In this document: one piece after another, positions 1 to 7,916 of the stretch | How positions within the stretch are numbered: the first letter of the stretch is position 1 | Layout: every line of letters starts with the position of its first letter | Assembly: GCA_024763185.1 (NCBI GenBank) | Contig: JANTFY010000036.1 | Coordinates: 1-14,634 of the forward strand | DNA: 14,634 nucleotides | Source: Gammaproteobacteria bacterium | GTDB lineage: Bacteria; Pseudomonadota; Gammaproteobacteria; GCA-001735895 | Reading direction: 5' to 3' | Translations under genes and position numbers: made by a program | Notes under the pieces: model-generated | Database searches by the model: none | Seen by the model: only the letters and a program-made list of their open reading frames with translations | What the model was told of the DNA's origin: nothing

Positions 1-101
1 ACTTTTTTATTACCCAGTATCACGGCATCAGGCCCCTGCTCCAGTTTGACCTGCGCCAGTGCTTCGCGCATGGTGGCTCCGTATGTACGTTTTATTCTCA
101 T
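1..101 (-). CDS. flhF: FlhF, N-terminal fragment (cut by window edge)
   Basis: FlhF is the SRP-type GTPase that places the flagellum at the cell pole and helps recruit the first basal-body proteins. Only 33 codons are present. The ATG is at 101-99 and the protein begins MRIKRTYGATMREAL, followed by GPDAVILGNKK, which is the typical FlhF opening (MKIKRF..DMRQAL..GPDAVIL.N). An AGGTG lies about 6 bases upstream of the ATG and supports this start. The gene follows flhA after a 44-base gap, the usual flhA-flhF order of polar flagellar clusters. The NG GTPase domain lies beyond the window, so its integrity cannot be judged. This start matches the family well, but only the first 33 residues can be examined. 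Confidence 0.85.
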   Translation of the reverse strand, partial: MRIKRTYGATMREALAQVKLEQGPDAVILGNKK

Positions 102-145
102 TACAACACCTGACTGTTATTTGTTTGCTTTGCAACAGAAATCCG

Positions 146-2260
146 TTAAATCATCGAGTTGCCCGGCGTTGGCGCTTCCGACTGCTGTGGATTTCCGACA
201 CTGGCAATCACTCGAATCTGTTTATCCTCCGGGATTTCCTCATAACTCAGAACGTGCAGGCCCTGGATACCATGGCGAACCATTCTTGACAGGAAAGCTC
301 TCAGGTTTTGCGAAACCAGCAATACGGCAGGCTGTCCTTTTGCCAGCTGGTTCTGAGTGCCTTCCTTCAACGAGTTATGCATCATCTGGGCAAGCCCCGG
401 CTCAAACGCCAGCATCTTGCCTTCTTCTCCCTGTGATGATTGTTGCAATATCTGTTCCAAAGAAGGGTGCAAGGTCATGACAGGCAGCTCTGACGCCATT
501 CCAAAGATGTTCTGCACGATTTGACGACCCAGCGCCACGCGCACCAGGGCCGTTAAAACGCCGGCATCTTGACTCTGCTGTCCATGATCTGCCAAGGTTT
601 CGGCGATGGTTCTCAGATCCTTGATGGAAATCTGTTCCTGCAACAGGTTTTGCAGCACTCTCGCAATCACACTCAGCGGCAGCGGTTTCGGGGTTAGGTT
701 TTCCACCAGCTTGGGCGCACTGCGTTTGAGTACTTCCATCAGTTCCTGGACCTCTTCATGCCCGATCAACTCGTGCGCATTGTCCTGCAATATCTGGCTC
801 AGGTGCGTGGCAATGACGGTGGAAACGTCCACCACGGTGTAACCCAGCGTTTGTGCATGGTCGCGCTGCGCCGGGTCGATCCATACCGCTTCCAGGCCGA
901 AGGCCGGGTCCTTGGTTGTAACACCTTCCAGCTCACCGTAGACCGTACCGGGGTTAATCGCCAGGTCTTTGCCCGGCATCACCTCGGCCTCACCCATGGG
1001 CACACCGAGCATGCTCAGGCGATAACTGTTGGGCGGCAGGTCGAGGTTGTCACGGATGTGCACCGACTGCACCAGGAAACCCAGCTCCTGGGACAGCTTC
1101 TTGCGCACACCTTTGATACGCGTCATCAATTCACCACCCTGTCGTTCATCCACCAGCGGTATCAAGCCATAGCCCACTTCCAGGCCGATCATGTCGACGG
1201 TTTTGACATCGTCCCAGCTCAATTCCTTTTGCTCCGGTTTGATCTCGACTTCCTGCACCGGCTCAACCACTTCGAGTTGGGACTGCTGTTTTTTATGGAT
1301 GGCATACGCCAGCCCGGCGGATATGGCGGCCAGGCTCAGGAAGGCAAAATTCGGCATACCCGGAATCAATCCCATGATAGTCAGTATCACCGCGGTCACC
1401 ACCAGCGCACGCGGGTCCTGAAACATTTGAGAAAAGACCTGGCCACTCATTTCCTGTGAGGCCGATACCCGGGTAACGATAATGGCGGTCGCGGTGGACA
1501 GCACCAGCGACGGAATCTGTGCCACCAGTCCATCACCGATGGTTAACAGGGTGTAGTTACGCATGGCATCGGCCGCCGCCATGTCATGCTGCAGAATACC
1601 GATTGCCAGTCCGCCTATGATATTGATAAACAGAATCAGAATACCGGCCACGGCATCACCGCGTACAAACTTGCTGGCACCGTCCATCGAACCGTAGAAA
1701 TCGGCTTCCTGCGCGACCTCGACGCGGCGTTGACGGGCCTCTTCCTGGGTACATAATCCCGCGTTCAGGTCAGCATCGATGGCCATCTGTTTGCCCGGCA
1801 TCGCATCCAGGGTAAAACGTGCGCTGACTTCCGACACGCGCCCGGCACCCTTGGTTACCACGACGAAGTTGATAATCACGAGGATGCCAAACACCACCAG
1901 ACCCACCGCATAGTTACCGCCGATAACAAAATCGCCAAACGCTTCAATCACCTTGCCGGCTGCCGCGGTACCGGTATGCCCTTCCAGCAAAACCACCCGT
2001 GTTGAGGCGATATTGAGTGCCAGGCGCAACAGGGTCGCCACCAGCAGAATGGTTGGAAACACCGTGAAATCCAGGGGTCTGAGGGCATACACGGATACCA
2101 GCACCACAATCAGCGCAAATGCAATATTGAAGGTAAACAGCATATCCAGTGCCATCGGTGGCAACGGGATCACCACCATTGCCAGCATCATGATCACCAG
2201 GATTGGTGCGCCGAGTCCGTGGGCACTGAAGCCTCTAATCTGCTGTACCAGGGTTGCCAT
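146..2260 (-). CDS. flhA: FlhA, flagellar type III export channel protein
   Basis: FlhA forms the nonameric ring of the flagellar type III export gate in the inner membrane. It couples proton flow to export, and its cytosolic domain docks chaperone-substrate complexes. The 704-residue length is normal for the family. Residues about 15-325 hold several hydrophobic membrane spans. The FHIPEP-family signature falls at about 141-168, with RVSEVSARFTLD followed by PGKQMAIDADLNAG, and RGDAVAG at 200-206 contains the conserved aspartate. Residues about 330-704 form the soluble C-terminal domain. The ATG is 2 bases after the flhB stop, and a strong GGAGG inside the end of flhB serves as its ribosome binding site, so the two genes are probably translationally coupled. 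There is no frameshift or missing block. Identification is certain at family level. Injectisome homologues are excluded by the flagellar neighbours. Confidence 0.97.
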   Translation of the reverse strand: MATLVQQIRGFSAHGLGAPILVIMMLAMVVIPLPPMALDMLFTFNIAFALIVVLVSVYALRPLDFTVFPTILLVATLLRLALNIASTRVVLLEGHTGTAAAGKVIEAFGDFVIGGNYAVGLVVFGILVIINFVVVTKGAGRVSEVSARFTLDAMPGKQMAIDADLNAGLCTQEEARQRRVEVAQEADFYGSMDGASKFVRGDAVAGILILFINIIGGLAIGILQHDMAAADAMRNYTLLTIGDGLVAQIPSLVLSTATAIIVTRVSASQEMSGQVFSQMFQDPRALVVTAVILTIMGLIPGMPNFAFLSLAAISAGLAYAIHKKQQSQLEVVEPVQEVEIKPEQKELSWDDVKTVDMIGLEVGYGLIPLVDERQGGELMTRIKGVRKKLSQELGFLVQSVHIRDNLDLPPNSYRLSMLGVPMGEAEVMPGKDLAINPGTVYGELEGVTTKDPAFGLEAVWIDPAQRDHAQTLGYTVVDVSTVIATHLSQILQDNAHELIGHEEVQELMEVLKRSAPKLVENLTPKPLPLSVIARVLQNLLQEQISIKDLRTIAETLADHGQQSQDAGVLTALVRVALGRQIVQNIFGMASELPVMTLHPSLEQILQQSSQGEEGKMLAFEPGLAQMMHNSLKEGTQNQLAKGQPAVLLVSQNLRAFLSRMVRHGIQGLHVLSYEEIPEDKQIRVIASVGNPQQSEAPTPGNSMI

Positions 2261-2262
2261 GT

Positions 2263-3390
2263 TTAAAATTCCTCCTCACTCGGAACATAGGGGTCAGGGC
2301 GCTCCGGAATATCCAGGCCCTGCTCTTTGGCCTGGCGTAACTGGAATACAAAAGCCAGTACCTGCGCCACCGCAAAATACAGTTGTGCGGGGATTTCCTG
2401 ACCCAGTTTGCTGTGAGCAAACAGGGTTCGGGCCAGTGGTGGCGCCTCAAAGATTTCCACGCCATTGGCGCTGGCTATTTCACGAATCTTGAGCGCGATC
2501 AAGTCCTTACCCATGGCCACCACAACCGGCACTGCCATGTTGTCCGGATCATACTTAAGCGCCACGGCGAAATGCGTGGGGTTGGTAATGATGACATCGG
2601 CACTGGGCACGTCTTCCATCATGCGGCGTTGCGCCATTTCCTGCTGCAGGGCGCGCACCTTGGATTTAACCTCCGGTTTACCCTCGGTCTCTTTCATTTC
2701 ATCGCGCACTTCCTGCAAGGTCATCTTCAGTTTTTGACTGTGGTCCCATAACTGGAACGGCACATCGATGGCCGCGATCAACATCAGGGAAAGTGACATC
2801 ACCAGGAAACTGTAACCAAACAGCCATGCGGCATGACCCAGCCCTTGCAAAAAAGGTTCACGACCCAGGTTGAGAAACTCTTCTGCCTGCGACCACAGGA
2901 AGAATGCCGCCATCACCGATACCACAAAAAACTTGGCCAGGGCCTTGACCAGTTCCATCAGGCCCTTGGCTGAAAATATTCTTTTCAGTCCGGCAACCGG
3001 ATCGAGCCGGTTGGGTTTAAAGGCAATCTGTTCCACACTGAAAGCCCAGCCGCCCAGCATCAACGGGGTAAAAATGGCCACCACGGTCATCAGTGCCAAA
3101 AAAGGAAAGATTCCGGATAATGCGGCCCAGATCGCATCACCAAAACGGCTGACCAGGGCTGCCTGGTCAACCAGCTCGGCGCGACTGATATCAAAACCGG
3201 CAATCATCATCTGGCTGAGTGAAGCGATGATGTAATGTCCCAGCAACAACAGGCCAGCCGCGCCGATGACCATGACACTCATGCTGTTGAGTTCCTTGGA
3301 GCGTGGAATCTGCCCCTTCTGTTTCGCTTCTCTGAGTTTTTTCGGGGTCGGTTGTTCCGTTTTTTCCTGACTGTTATCGTTTTCAGCCAT
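2263..3390 (-). CDS. flhB: FlhB, export-gate substrate-specificity switch
   Basis: FlhB is an inner-membrane export-gate protein that wraps the FliPQR core. Its autocleavage switches export from rod/hook subunits to filament subunits when FliK signals that the hook is complete. The 375 residues show the family layout: a charged N-terminus with EKTEQPTPKKLREAKQKGQ, four membrane spans between about 40 and 215, and a cytosolic domain with the autocleavage motif NPTH at residues 270-273 preceded by SADVIIT. The catalytic asparagine is present, so cleavage should be normal. The ATG overlaps the fliR stop by one base (TAATG), which implies coupled translation, and flhA follows 2 bases later. FliK, its signalling partner, is in the same window at 8806-10107. 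Confidence 0.97.
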   Translation of the reverse strand: MAENDNSQEKTEQPTPKKLREAKQKGQIPRSKELNSMSVMVIGAAGLLLLGHYIIASLSQMMIAGFDISRAELVDQAALVSRFGDAIWAALSGIFPFLALMTVVAIFTPLMLGGWAFSVEQIAFKPNRLDPVAGLKRIFSAKGLMELVKALAKFFVVSVMAAFFLWSQAEEFLNLGREPFLQGLGHAAWLFGYSFLVMSLSLMLIAAIDVPFQLWDHSQKLKMTLQEVRDEMKETEGKPEVKSKVRALQQEMAQRRMMEDVPSADVIITNPTHFAVALKYDPDNMAVPVVVAMGKDLIALKIREIASANGVEIFEAPPLARTLFAHSKLGQEIPAQLYFAVAQVLAFVFQLRQAKEQGLDIPERPDPYVPSEEEF

Positions 3391-4166
3391 TACAGCCCAC
3401 CCAGTTGCTGGCTGGCCCGCATGCCGTCGAGCAACAGTTGATTAAAACGTGGTAGCACGGAGGGCAATACCAGCATCAGGATAATAAACCCCATCAGCAT
3501 GGTCACCGGAAAACCTACCGAGAAAATATTCAGCTGCGGTGCCGCACGGGTCATGATGCCCATCGCCAGCGTAATCACCAGGATCGAAATCAGCGCTGGC
3601 AAGGCAACCCACACCGCGCCGATAAACATCTGGCTGGAAAACACGATCAACGACCACAACCCGGTTCTATCCAGTCCTTCAGAGCCTATCGGCAGGGTTT
3701 GAAAACTGCTGACCACCAGTTGGATAATCATCAAATGACCACCCAGTGCTAAAAACATCAGCGTGCCCATGATCAGAAAGAACTGTGACAATACCGGTAC
3801 ATTGACCCCATTTGCCGGATCGACCATGGATGCGAAACCAAGACCCATGGTCATGGCGACGGCTTCACCAGCGATGGTTAGGGCAGCCATCACCAGCTGC
3901 AGGATAAACCCCATGGCCAGGCCGATTAATACCTGCTGCGCGGAAACCAGCAAGCCTTCAACGGAAAGTGGGTCGAGCGCGGGTACGTCGGGTAACAGCG
4001 GCATAACCAGGAAAGCAATCGACATGGCCAGTACCACCCGGATACGCACCGAAACCAGCCGTGTTCCGACCACCGGTATGGCCATCAACATGGCACTGAT
4101 ACGCATAAAAGGCCATAACAAAGAGGCGACAAAAGCACTGGCCTGGGCGGCATTCACTTCAATCAT
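3390..4166 (-). CDS. fliR: FliR, export-gate membrane protein
   Basis: FliR is part of the FliP5-FliQ4-FliR1 helical core of the flagellar export gate. The protein is very hydrophobic, with about six spans, and includes the FliR-type region with TMGLGFASMVDPANGVNVPV near the middle. I chose the ATG at 4166 (258 residues, MIEVNAAQASAF), one base after the fliQ stop, because it gives the usual FliR N-terminus. A TTG at 4175 would add three residues and overlap fliQ by 8 bases. No strong Shine-Dalgarno sequence is visible for either start, which fits coupling to fliQ translation. The stop overlaps the flhB ATG by one base. FliR and FlhB are fused in some bacteria; here they are separate. Confidence 0.95.
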   Translation of the reverse strand: MIEVNAAQASAFVASLLWPFMRISAMLMAIPVVGTRLVSVRIRVVLAMSIAFLVMPLLPDVPALDPLSVEGLLVSAQQVLIGLAMGFILQLVMAALTIAGEAVAMTMGLGFASMVDPANGVNVPVLSQFFLIMGTLMFLALGGHLMIIQLVVSSFQTLPIGSEGLDRTGLWSLIVFSSQMFIGAVWVALPALISILVITLAMGIMTRAAPQLNIFSVGFPVTMLMGFIILMLVLPSVLPRFNQLLLDGMRASQQLGGL

Positions 4167-4167
4167 G

Positions 4168-4437
4168 TCAACCAATCAACCCCGGGATGCTCAGATACAG
4201 GCGCCGTGTGTAATCCAGAATCAAATCAAGCATCCACGGACCGGCAATCATGATGGATATGGCCAGTACCAGAAGCTTGGGGATAAAGCTGAGCGTCATT
4301 TCATTGATCTGGGTGGCCGCCTGGAACATGCCGATAAACAGACCGATGGCAAGTGCCGATATCAGCATCGGTGCAGCCAGCATGATGATGACATACAAGG
4401 CCTGCTGGGAAAGATCGATGACCGTATCGGCATTCAT
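4168..4437 (-). CDS. fliQ: FliQ, small export-gate membrane protein
   Basis: FliQ is a two-helix component that packs around FliP and FliR in the export gate. It is 89 residues long, the normal size, with hydrophobic segments at about 14-38 and 50-75 and the conserved linker QAATQINEMTLSFIPK between them. The ATG shares one base with the fliP stop (TGATG), so ribosomes ending fliP can restart directly on fliQ. fliR begins 1 base after its stop. Nothing is unusual in the sequence. Confidence 0.96.
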   Translation of the reverse strand: MNADTVIDLSQQALYVIIMLAAPMLISALAIGLFIGMFQAATQINEMTLSFIPKLLVLAISIMIAGPWMLDLILDYTRRLYLSIPGLIG

Positions 4438-5195
4438 CAGGCATTTACCAGAAAGCTCGATGCCAGCGTGCCCATGATCAGCGACCAGCCATCAACCAAA
4501 ACGAATAACATCAGTTTGAAAGGCAGGGAGATAATCAGCGGCGACAACATCATCATACCCATGGACATCAGTACACTGGCCACCACCAGGTCGATAATAA
4601 CGAAAGGTATAAACACCATGAAACCGATCTGGAAAGCGGTCTTCAATTCGCTGGTGACAAATGCCGGCAATAACAAACGCATTGGGGTTGATTCGGGGGA
4701 ATCGATGGATTCGATTCCGGCGATATCTGCAAACATGCGGATATCCGTTTCACGGGTCTGTGCCAGCATAAACGTTTTAAAGGGCACGGTCGCAATCTTC
4801 AAGGCTTCAAAAGCCGAGACCTGTTCCTGTATATAGGGCTGCAGTGCTTTATCGTTAACCTGCTGTAAAACCGGTGACATGATAAACAACGACAGGAACA
4901 GTGCCAGTCCGAGCAGTATCTGATTGGAGGGTGTCGAGGCCGTACCCAGCGCCTGGCGTAAGATGGCCAACACGATAATGATTCGGGTAAAGGATGTCAT
5001 CATCAGCAGAATGGCCGGCAACAACGTCAATACCGTCATCAGCGCCAGTATTTCAAGGGTCACTGAATAGCTCTGACCATCAGCAGCGCCACCACTGACA
5101 TTGAGTGCAGGGATACCCACCGACTGCGCCTGTGCCGGTAGCATCAACAGCAATCCAGTCAGCAGCAATACTATTCTACTGATCACGTTTGCCAT
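4437..5195 (-). CDS. fliP: FliP, export-gate membrane protein
   Basis: FliP forms the pentameric heart of the flagellar export pore. From the ATG at 5195 the protein has 252 residues. It begins with a cleavable-looking signal peptide (residues about 1-23, ending LPAQAQ), as is common for FliP. Membrane spans follow, with the family blocks MMTSFTRIIIVLAILRQALG and, near the C-terminus, FIPFVIIDLVVASVLMSMGM. A GTG directly before the ATG (5198) is possible, but AGGGA lies 7 bases from the ATG, so the ATG is preferred. The start overlaps the end of fliO by 20 bases. The stop overlaps fliQ by one base. Confidence 0.96.
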   Translation of the reverse strand: MANVISRIVLLLTGLLLMLPAQAQSVGIPALNVSGGAADGQSYSVTLEILALMTVLTLLPAILLMMTSFTRIIIVLAILRQALGTASTPSNQILLGLALFLSLFIMSPVLQQVNDKALQPYIQEQVSAFEALKIATVPFKTFMLAQTRETDIRMFADIAGIESIDSPESTPMRLLLPAFVTSELKTAFQIGFMVFIPFVIIDLVVASVLMSMGMMMLSPLIISLPFKLMLFVLVDGWSLIMGTLASSFLVNA

Positions 5196-5613
5196 CACTT
5201 TGTCCCTTTTTTAACAGCTGGGTGAATTTATCATAAAACTGGTTTTGCTCCAGATTCTCGCCATGCGGCCGTTCAACCCGTTTTTTCATGCTGTGCAGTT
5301 TTTCAATACGTCCCGGTGTAATACCCACCACGAACTGTTCATCACCCACTTCAATCAGGGCAATTCTGTCGCGCTGCCCAACGGATACCGCGCTTACAAT
5401 ATTGATCAGCCTATTATCGGCATTCGGGGTAAGCTGCATTTTTTTCAATACCCAGGCCAGCACAAATATCAACAGTAAAATAAAGCCAAGCCCAAGGGTG
5501 ATTTTGCCTAAGGTGGTGGATGAGACAGGATCCATTTGTGGCACTGCAGATTCGAGATCAGTGGCCATGACCGGCGGCGCCCACAATACGATAAACAGCA
5601 ACCAGCTTTTCAT
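5176..5613 (-). CDS. fliO: FliO, export-gate assembly protein
   Basis: FliO is a small membrane protein that stabilises or assembles the FliP complex during export-gate biogenesis. This copy is 145 residues. It starts with a signal-peptide-like stretch (residues about 1-18, ending PPVMA), has one strong membrane span at about 34-60 (LGFILLLIFVLAWVLKKMQ), and a cytosolic domain with VGQRDRIALIEVGDEQFVVG, the conserved FliO block. The sequence is poorly conserved outside these features, so position between fliN and fliP is important support. The ATG is 13 bases after the fliN stop, and no Shine-Dalgarno sequence is visible in that gap. Translation probably depends on ribosomes leaving fliN. The last 20 bases overlap fliP. 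Confidence 0.93.
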   Translation of the reverse strand: MKSWLLFIVLWAPPVMATDLESAVPQMDPVSSTTLGKITLGLGFILLLIFVLAWVLKKMQLTPNADNRLINIVSAVSVGQRDRIALIEVGDEQFVVGITPGRIEKLHSMKKRVERPHGENLEQNQFYDKFTQLLKKGQSDGKRDQ

Positions 5614-5626
5614 ATCAATAGTACGT

Positions 5627-6052
5627 TTATTTCAGGTTCTTGATTCTTTCAGCAGGACTGATGACATCGGTCAGCCGAAGACCGAATTTTTCATTCACCA
5701 CCACCACTTCGCCGTGTGCAACCAGGGTACCGTTCACCAGCACATCGAGCGGTTCACCGGCCAACCGGTCCAGTTCGATGACCGAACCCTGGTTAAGCTG
5801 CAACAGGTTTCTGATACTGAGTCGTGTGCGACCGATTTCCATCGAGATGGTGACCGGTATATCCAGAATCACATCCAGCTTTACATCGCCCTGCTTCAGC
5901 ACAGAGGAATCCTGCAGGGACTCGGCTTCCACTTTTTCAACATCATCGCCGGCACCGGCAGATTCTTCACTAACGCCCTGCTCTTCCATCGCTGCCGCCC
6001 ATTCATCGGCCATTGCATCCTGGTCCACGGCTTGTTCAGTTTCGTCGCTCAT
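5627..6052 (-). CDS. fliN: FliN, C-ring switch protein
   Basis: FliN forms the base of the rotor C ring with FliM and FliG, helps bind the FliH-FliI export complex and takes part in direction switching. The 141 residues comprise an acidic N-terminal half (MSDETEQAVDQDAMADEW onward) and a C-terminal SpoA domain at about 65-138, containing LDIPVTISMEIGRTRLSI and the typical ending VSPAERIKNLK-like sequence (here VISPAERIKNLK). The acidic extension makes it a normal-length FliN. It is far shorter than the FliY fusion type found in Gram-positive bacteria. A GGAG about 8-10 bases before the ATG supports the start. There is a 49-base gap from fliM. Confidence 0.96.
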   Translation of the reverse strand: MSDETEQAVDQDAMADEWAAAMEEQGVSEESAGAGDDVEKVEAESLQDSSVLKQGDVKLDVILDIPVTISMEIGRTRLSIRNLLQLNQGSVIELDRLAGEPLDVLVNGTLVAHGEVVVVNEKFGLRLTDVISPAERIKNLK

Positions 6053-6101
6053 TTCTCTTTCTCCTGACTCTCTTCAATGGCTGTCGTAGTCACTGATATC
6101 A

Positions 6102-7142
6102 TTAATCTGTTGTGTTTTGCGGGTGTTTTTTATTGCCCTGGATAGTGGCTAACACCTTGTCTTCGGGTTCATAGAGTTCTGAAAACTCTTCAATCTTTAT
6201 CGCGGCATTGCCCTGATGTTCACCGTATTTTCCGCGCATGATGGGCATGTCATCGGTCATCAGGCTCACCATTTCGGGCATATCGATCGGAATGATGTCG
6301 CCTGCCTGCAGGTTAATCAGGTCCGAGATCTTGAGTTCCTTTTCTGCAAACAGCGCGTTCAGTTCCACCTTGGCATGCATTAATTCCTCTTTCAGCAATA
6401 CGGCCCAGCGGTCATCGGTTTCGCCCATGTCGCTTTGCACACCGGCATCCAGAATAGAGCGAATGGGTTCAATCATGGAATACGGGAACACCACGTGAAT
6501 ATCGCCACCGCCACCTTCCAGCTCGATATGAAAACTGGAGACGACAATCACCTCGGTAGGGCTGACGATATTGGCCAGATGCGGATTGACTTCATGGTTG
6601 TGGTAACTGAATTCAACTTCGAGGATGGGTTCCCAGGCCTTGGTCAGATCAACAAAACACATCTGCACGACTTTTTCGATAACACGTAATTCCGTGTTGG
6701 TGAATTCGCGTCCCTCGATCTTGGCATGGATGCTGCCATCCCCGCCGAAAAAGTTATCCACCACGATGAATACCAGCTTGGGATCAAGCATTACCATTCC
6801 GGTACCTTTTAGCGGTGCCATCTTGATCAGGCTCAGGCTGGTAGGCACGAACAGGGTGTGTATATATTCAGAAAACTTGATCATCTGAATACCATTGATG
6901 GAGATCTCGGGGGTTTTTCGCAACATGTTGAAAAAACTGACCCTGAAATAGCGCGCAAAGCGTTCATTGATCATTTCCAGCGTGGGCAGACGACCCCGGA
7001 TGATGCGTTCCTGATTATTAAAATCAAAATTCCGCGCCTCTCCGTCGTTCAGATCTTCCTCAGTGGAAGTATCTATCGCACCGTCGTCCACTCCATGCAG
7101 CAGGGCATCAACTTCATCCTGGCTTAATATGTCTGTACTCAC
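6102..7142 (-). CDS. fliM: FliM, C-ring switch protein (GTG start)
   Basis: FliM is the middle C-ring protein that receives phosphorylated CheY and passes the signal to FliG. The first residues, MSTDILSQDEVDALLHGV, are the CheY-P binding peptide (family form ILSQxEIDALL). The middle domain carries FFGGDG at residues 131-136, the FliM GGXG motif that contacts FliG. Residues about 255-330 form the C-terminal SpoA domain. The length of 346 is typical. Translation starts at GTG 7142: the conserved N-terminus begins exactly there, so no downstream ATG can replace it. The Shine-Dalgarno sequence is weak, and the gene starts 18 bases after fliL, consistent with coupling. Confidence 0.97.
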   Translation of the reverse strand: MSTDILSQDEVDALLHGVDDGAIDTSTEEDLNDGEARNFDFNNQERIIRGRLPTLEMINERFARYFRVSFFNMLRKTPEISINGIQMIKFSEYIHTLFVPTSLSLIKMAPLKGTGMVMLDPKLVFIVVDNFFGGDGSIHAKIEGREFTNTELRVIEKVVQMCFVDLTKAWEPILEVEFSYHNHEVNPHLANIVSPTEVIVVSSFHIELEGGGGDIHVVFPYSMIEPIRSILDAGVQSDMGETDDRWAVLLKEELMHAKVELNALFAEKELKISDLINLQAGDIIPIDMPEMVSLMTDDMPIMRGKYGEHQGNAAIKIEEFSELYEPEDKVLATIQGNKKHPQNTTD

Positions 7143-7160
7143 AAGGCAATCCCGTTGATT

Positions 7161-7658
7161 TTATTGCATGACAAAATTGGTGAAGAACACATTATCCACC
7201 TCACCCCCTGAGCCGTATTTGTTGATGACCTCCTGGATGGACTCAAGAACCTTTTTCTGCAATGCCTGTTTGCCTTGCGGGGAACGTAGATCGATGGATT
7301 TCTGTTGACCGAACAACAGGGTCAGGTTATTGCGAATCAGGGGTTTATGTTTTTCCAGGTCGGCGGTGACATCATCCGCATAGGTCAATACATGGATCTG
7401 TACCTGCAGAAAACCGACCGGGTCTTCCGGGGCGAGGTTGACGGTAAAGGGTTTTAACTCGACGTAAGACGGATCACCCTTGACCGGTTCGGCCGGTTCT
7501 TCGGCGACGGCCTGATCTGAACTGTCACCACCCAGCAGCATTAACGTGACACCCACCGAAATGCCTACCAGCAACACTGCGCCAACAATGATCAAAATGA
7601 GTTTTTTCTTGCCACCCGATGCCTGTTCGGCTTCTTCGGCCTTTGGTTTGTCTGCCAT
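7161..7658 (-). CDS. fliL: FliL, basal-body / stator-associated protein
   Basis: FliL surrounds and supports the MotAB stator at the flagellar motor. The protein is 165 residues, with a short charged cytosolic N-terminus, one membrane span at about 18-43 (LILIIVGAVLLVGISVGVTL) and a periplasmic domain. The periplasmic part contains YVELKPFTVNL, LQVQIHV and a C-terminus ending VDNVFFTNFVMQ, all typical of FliL. An AGGAGATAAAC precedes the ATG, giving a good ribosome binding site. fliL is the first gene of the fliL-to-flhA run, and a sigma-54 promoter with correct spacing sits 30-45 bases upstream of the ATG. Confidence 0.96.
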   Translation of the reverse strand: MADKPKAEEAEQASGGKKKLILIIVGAVLLVGISVGVTLMLLGGDSSDQAVAEEPAEPVKGDPSYVELKPFTVNLAPEDPVGFLQVQIHVLTYADDVTADLEKHKPLIRNNLTLLFGQQKSIDLRSPQGKQALQKKVLESIQEVINKYGSGGEVDNVFFTNFVMQ

Positions 7659-7687
7659 GTTTATCTCCTGTTATTACAGAAGTTATT

Positions 7688-7703
7688 AGCAAACTTAATG
7701 CCA
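7688..7703 (-). promoter_or_regulatory. Sigma-54 promoter of the fliL operon
   Basis: On the minus strand the sequence is TGGCAT-TAAGT-TTGCT. It matches the sigma-54 consensus TGGCAC-N5-TTGCW with one mismatch and keeps the required 10-base interval between the GG and GC dinucleotides. The expected transcript start is about 12 bases downstream (near 7676-7678), leaving a leader of roughly 20 bases with a good Shine-Dalgarno sequence before fliL. Sigma-54 control of fliL-type operons is established in polar flagellar systems such as Vibrio and Pseudomonas, where FlrC/FleR or FleQ act as activators. Confidence 0.75.
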
Positions 7704-7754
7704 TGTTATTTTATTGTTATATTTCAGTTACTTATTAATACTCAAAAAGAGAAT

Positions 7755-7843
7755 GACAGTTAATTGACGCTTTTTCAGCATCCCCGTAAACGGCTAATTG
7801 ACAGGTAACCAGCGGTTTCACGGCTAGCTGCAACTTTCACAGC
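7755..7843 (+). repeat. Three degenerate copies of a 21-base motif; first copy FleQ-box-like
   Basis: Three 21-base units share the pattern G(T/C)TAATTGAC-N7-CAGC. Copy 1 is at 7759-7779 (GTTAATTGAC, CAGC), copy 2 at 7793-7813 (GCTAATTGAC, CAGC) and copy 3 at 7823-7843 (GCTAGCTGCA, CAGC), the last diverged in its left half. Starts are 34 and 30 bases apart, about three DNA turns. Copy 1 with its left flank (7755-7768, GACAGTTAATTGAC) matches 11 of 13 fixed positions of the FleQ consensus as I recall it (GTCaNTAAAtTGAC). The block lies about 80-165 bases upstream of the predicted fliL start site, a usual distance for sigma-54 activator sites. It is also just upstream of the hcp-like promoter. 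Function is inferred. Confidence 0.4.
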
Positions 7844-7852
7844 ATTATCATG

Positions 7853-7881
7853 TTGAAGCAGTCGCTTTTTTGCTGAATAAT
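7853..7881 (+). promoter_or_regulatory. Candidate sigma-70 promoter for the hcp-like gene
   Basis: TTGAAG at 7853-7858 (4 of 6 matches to the -35 box) is followed after exactly 17 bases by AATAAT at 7876-7881 (5 of 6 matches to the -10 box). The transcript would begin near 7888, about 29 bases before the hcp-like ATG, leaving room for the AGGGA ribosome binding site at 7904-7908. It is the best pair I found on the plus strand in this gap. An exact TTGACA at 7798-7803 has no usable -10 box. Confidence 0.4.
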
Positions 7882-7916
7882 CTGGGATCAAATAAACCAC
7901 AACAGGGAATCATCCA

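Noticed and set aside
758..1459. A 233-codon plus-strand open frame antisense to flhA
   Set aside because: The His/Gln-rich translation is typical of a shadow frame, and FlhA is intact and conserved opposite it.
2139..2154. Sigma-54-like TGGCAC-TGGAT-ATGCT inside the start of flhA, minus strand
   Set aside because: It encodes the conserved MALDML stretch of FlhA, so coding constraint explains it, and it would start a transcript inside the gene.
3763..4836. A 357-codon plus-strand open frame antisense to fliR, fliQ and fliP
   Set aside because: Its translation is low-complexity and rich in Ser, Thr, Met and Ile, as expected from the mirror frame of hydrophobic membrane proteins. It has no recognisable domain, and three certain genes occupy the other strand.
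7798..7826. Exact TTGACA as a -35 box upstream of the hcp-like gene
   Set aside because: At 16-18 bases downstream there is only CGGCTA-like sequence, with no resemblance to TATAAT. The TTGACA is better explained by the repeated AATTGAC motif.
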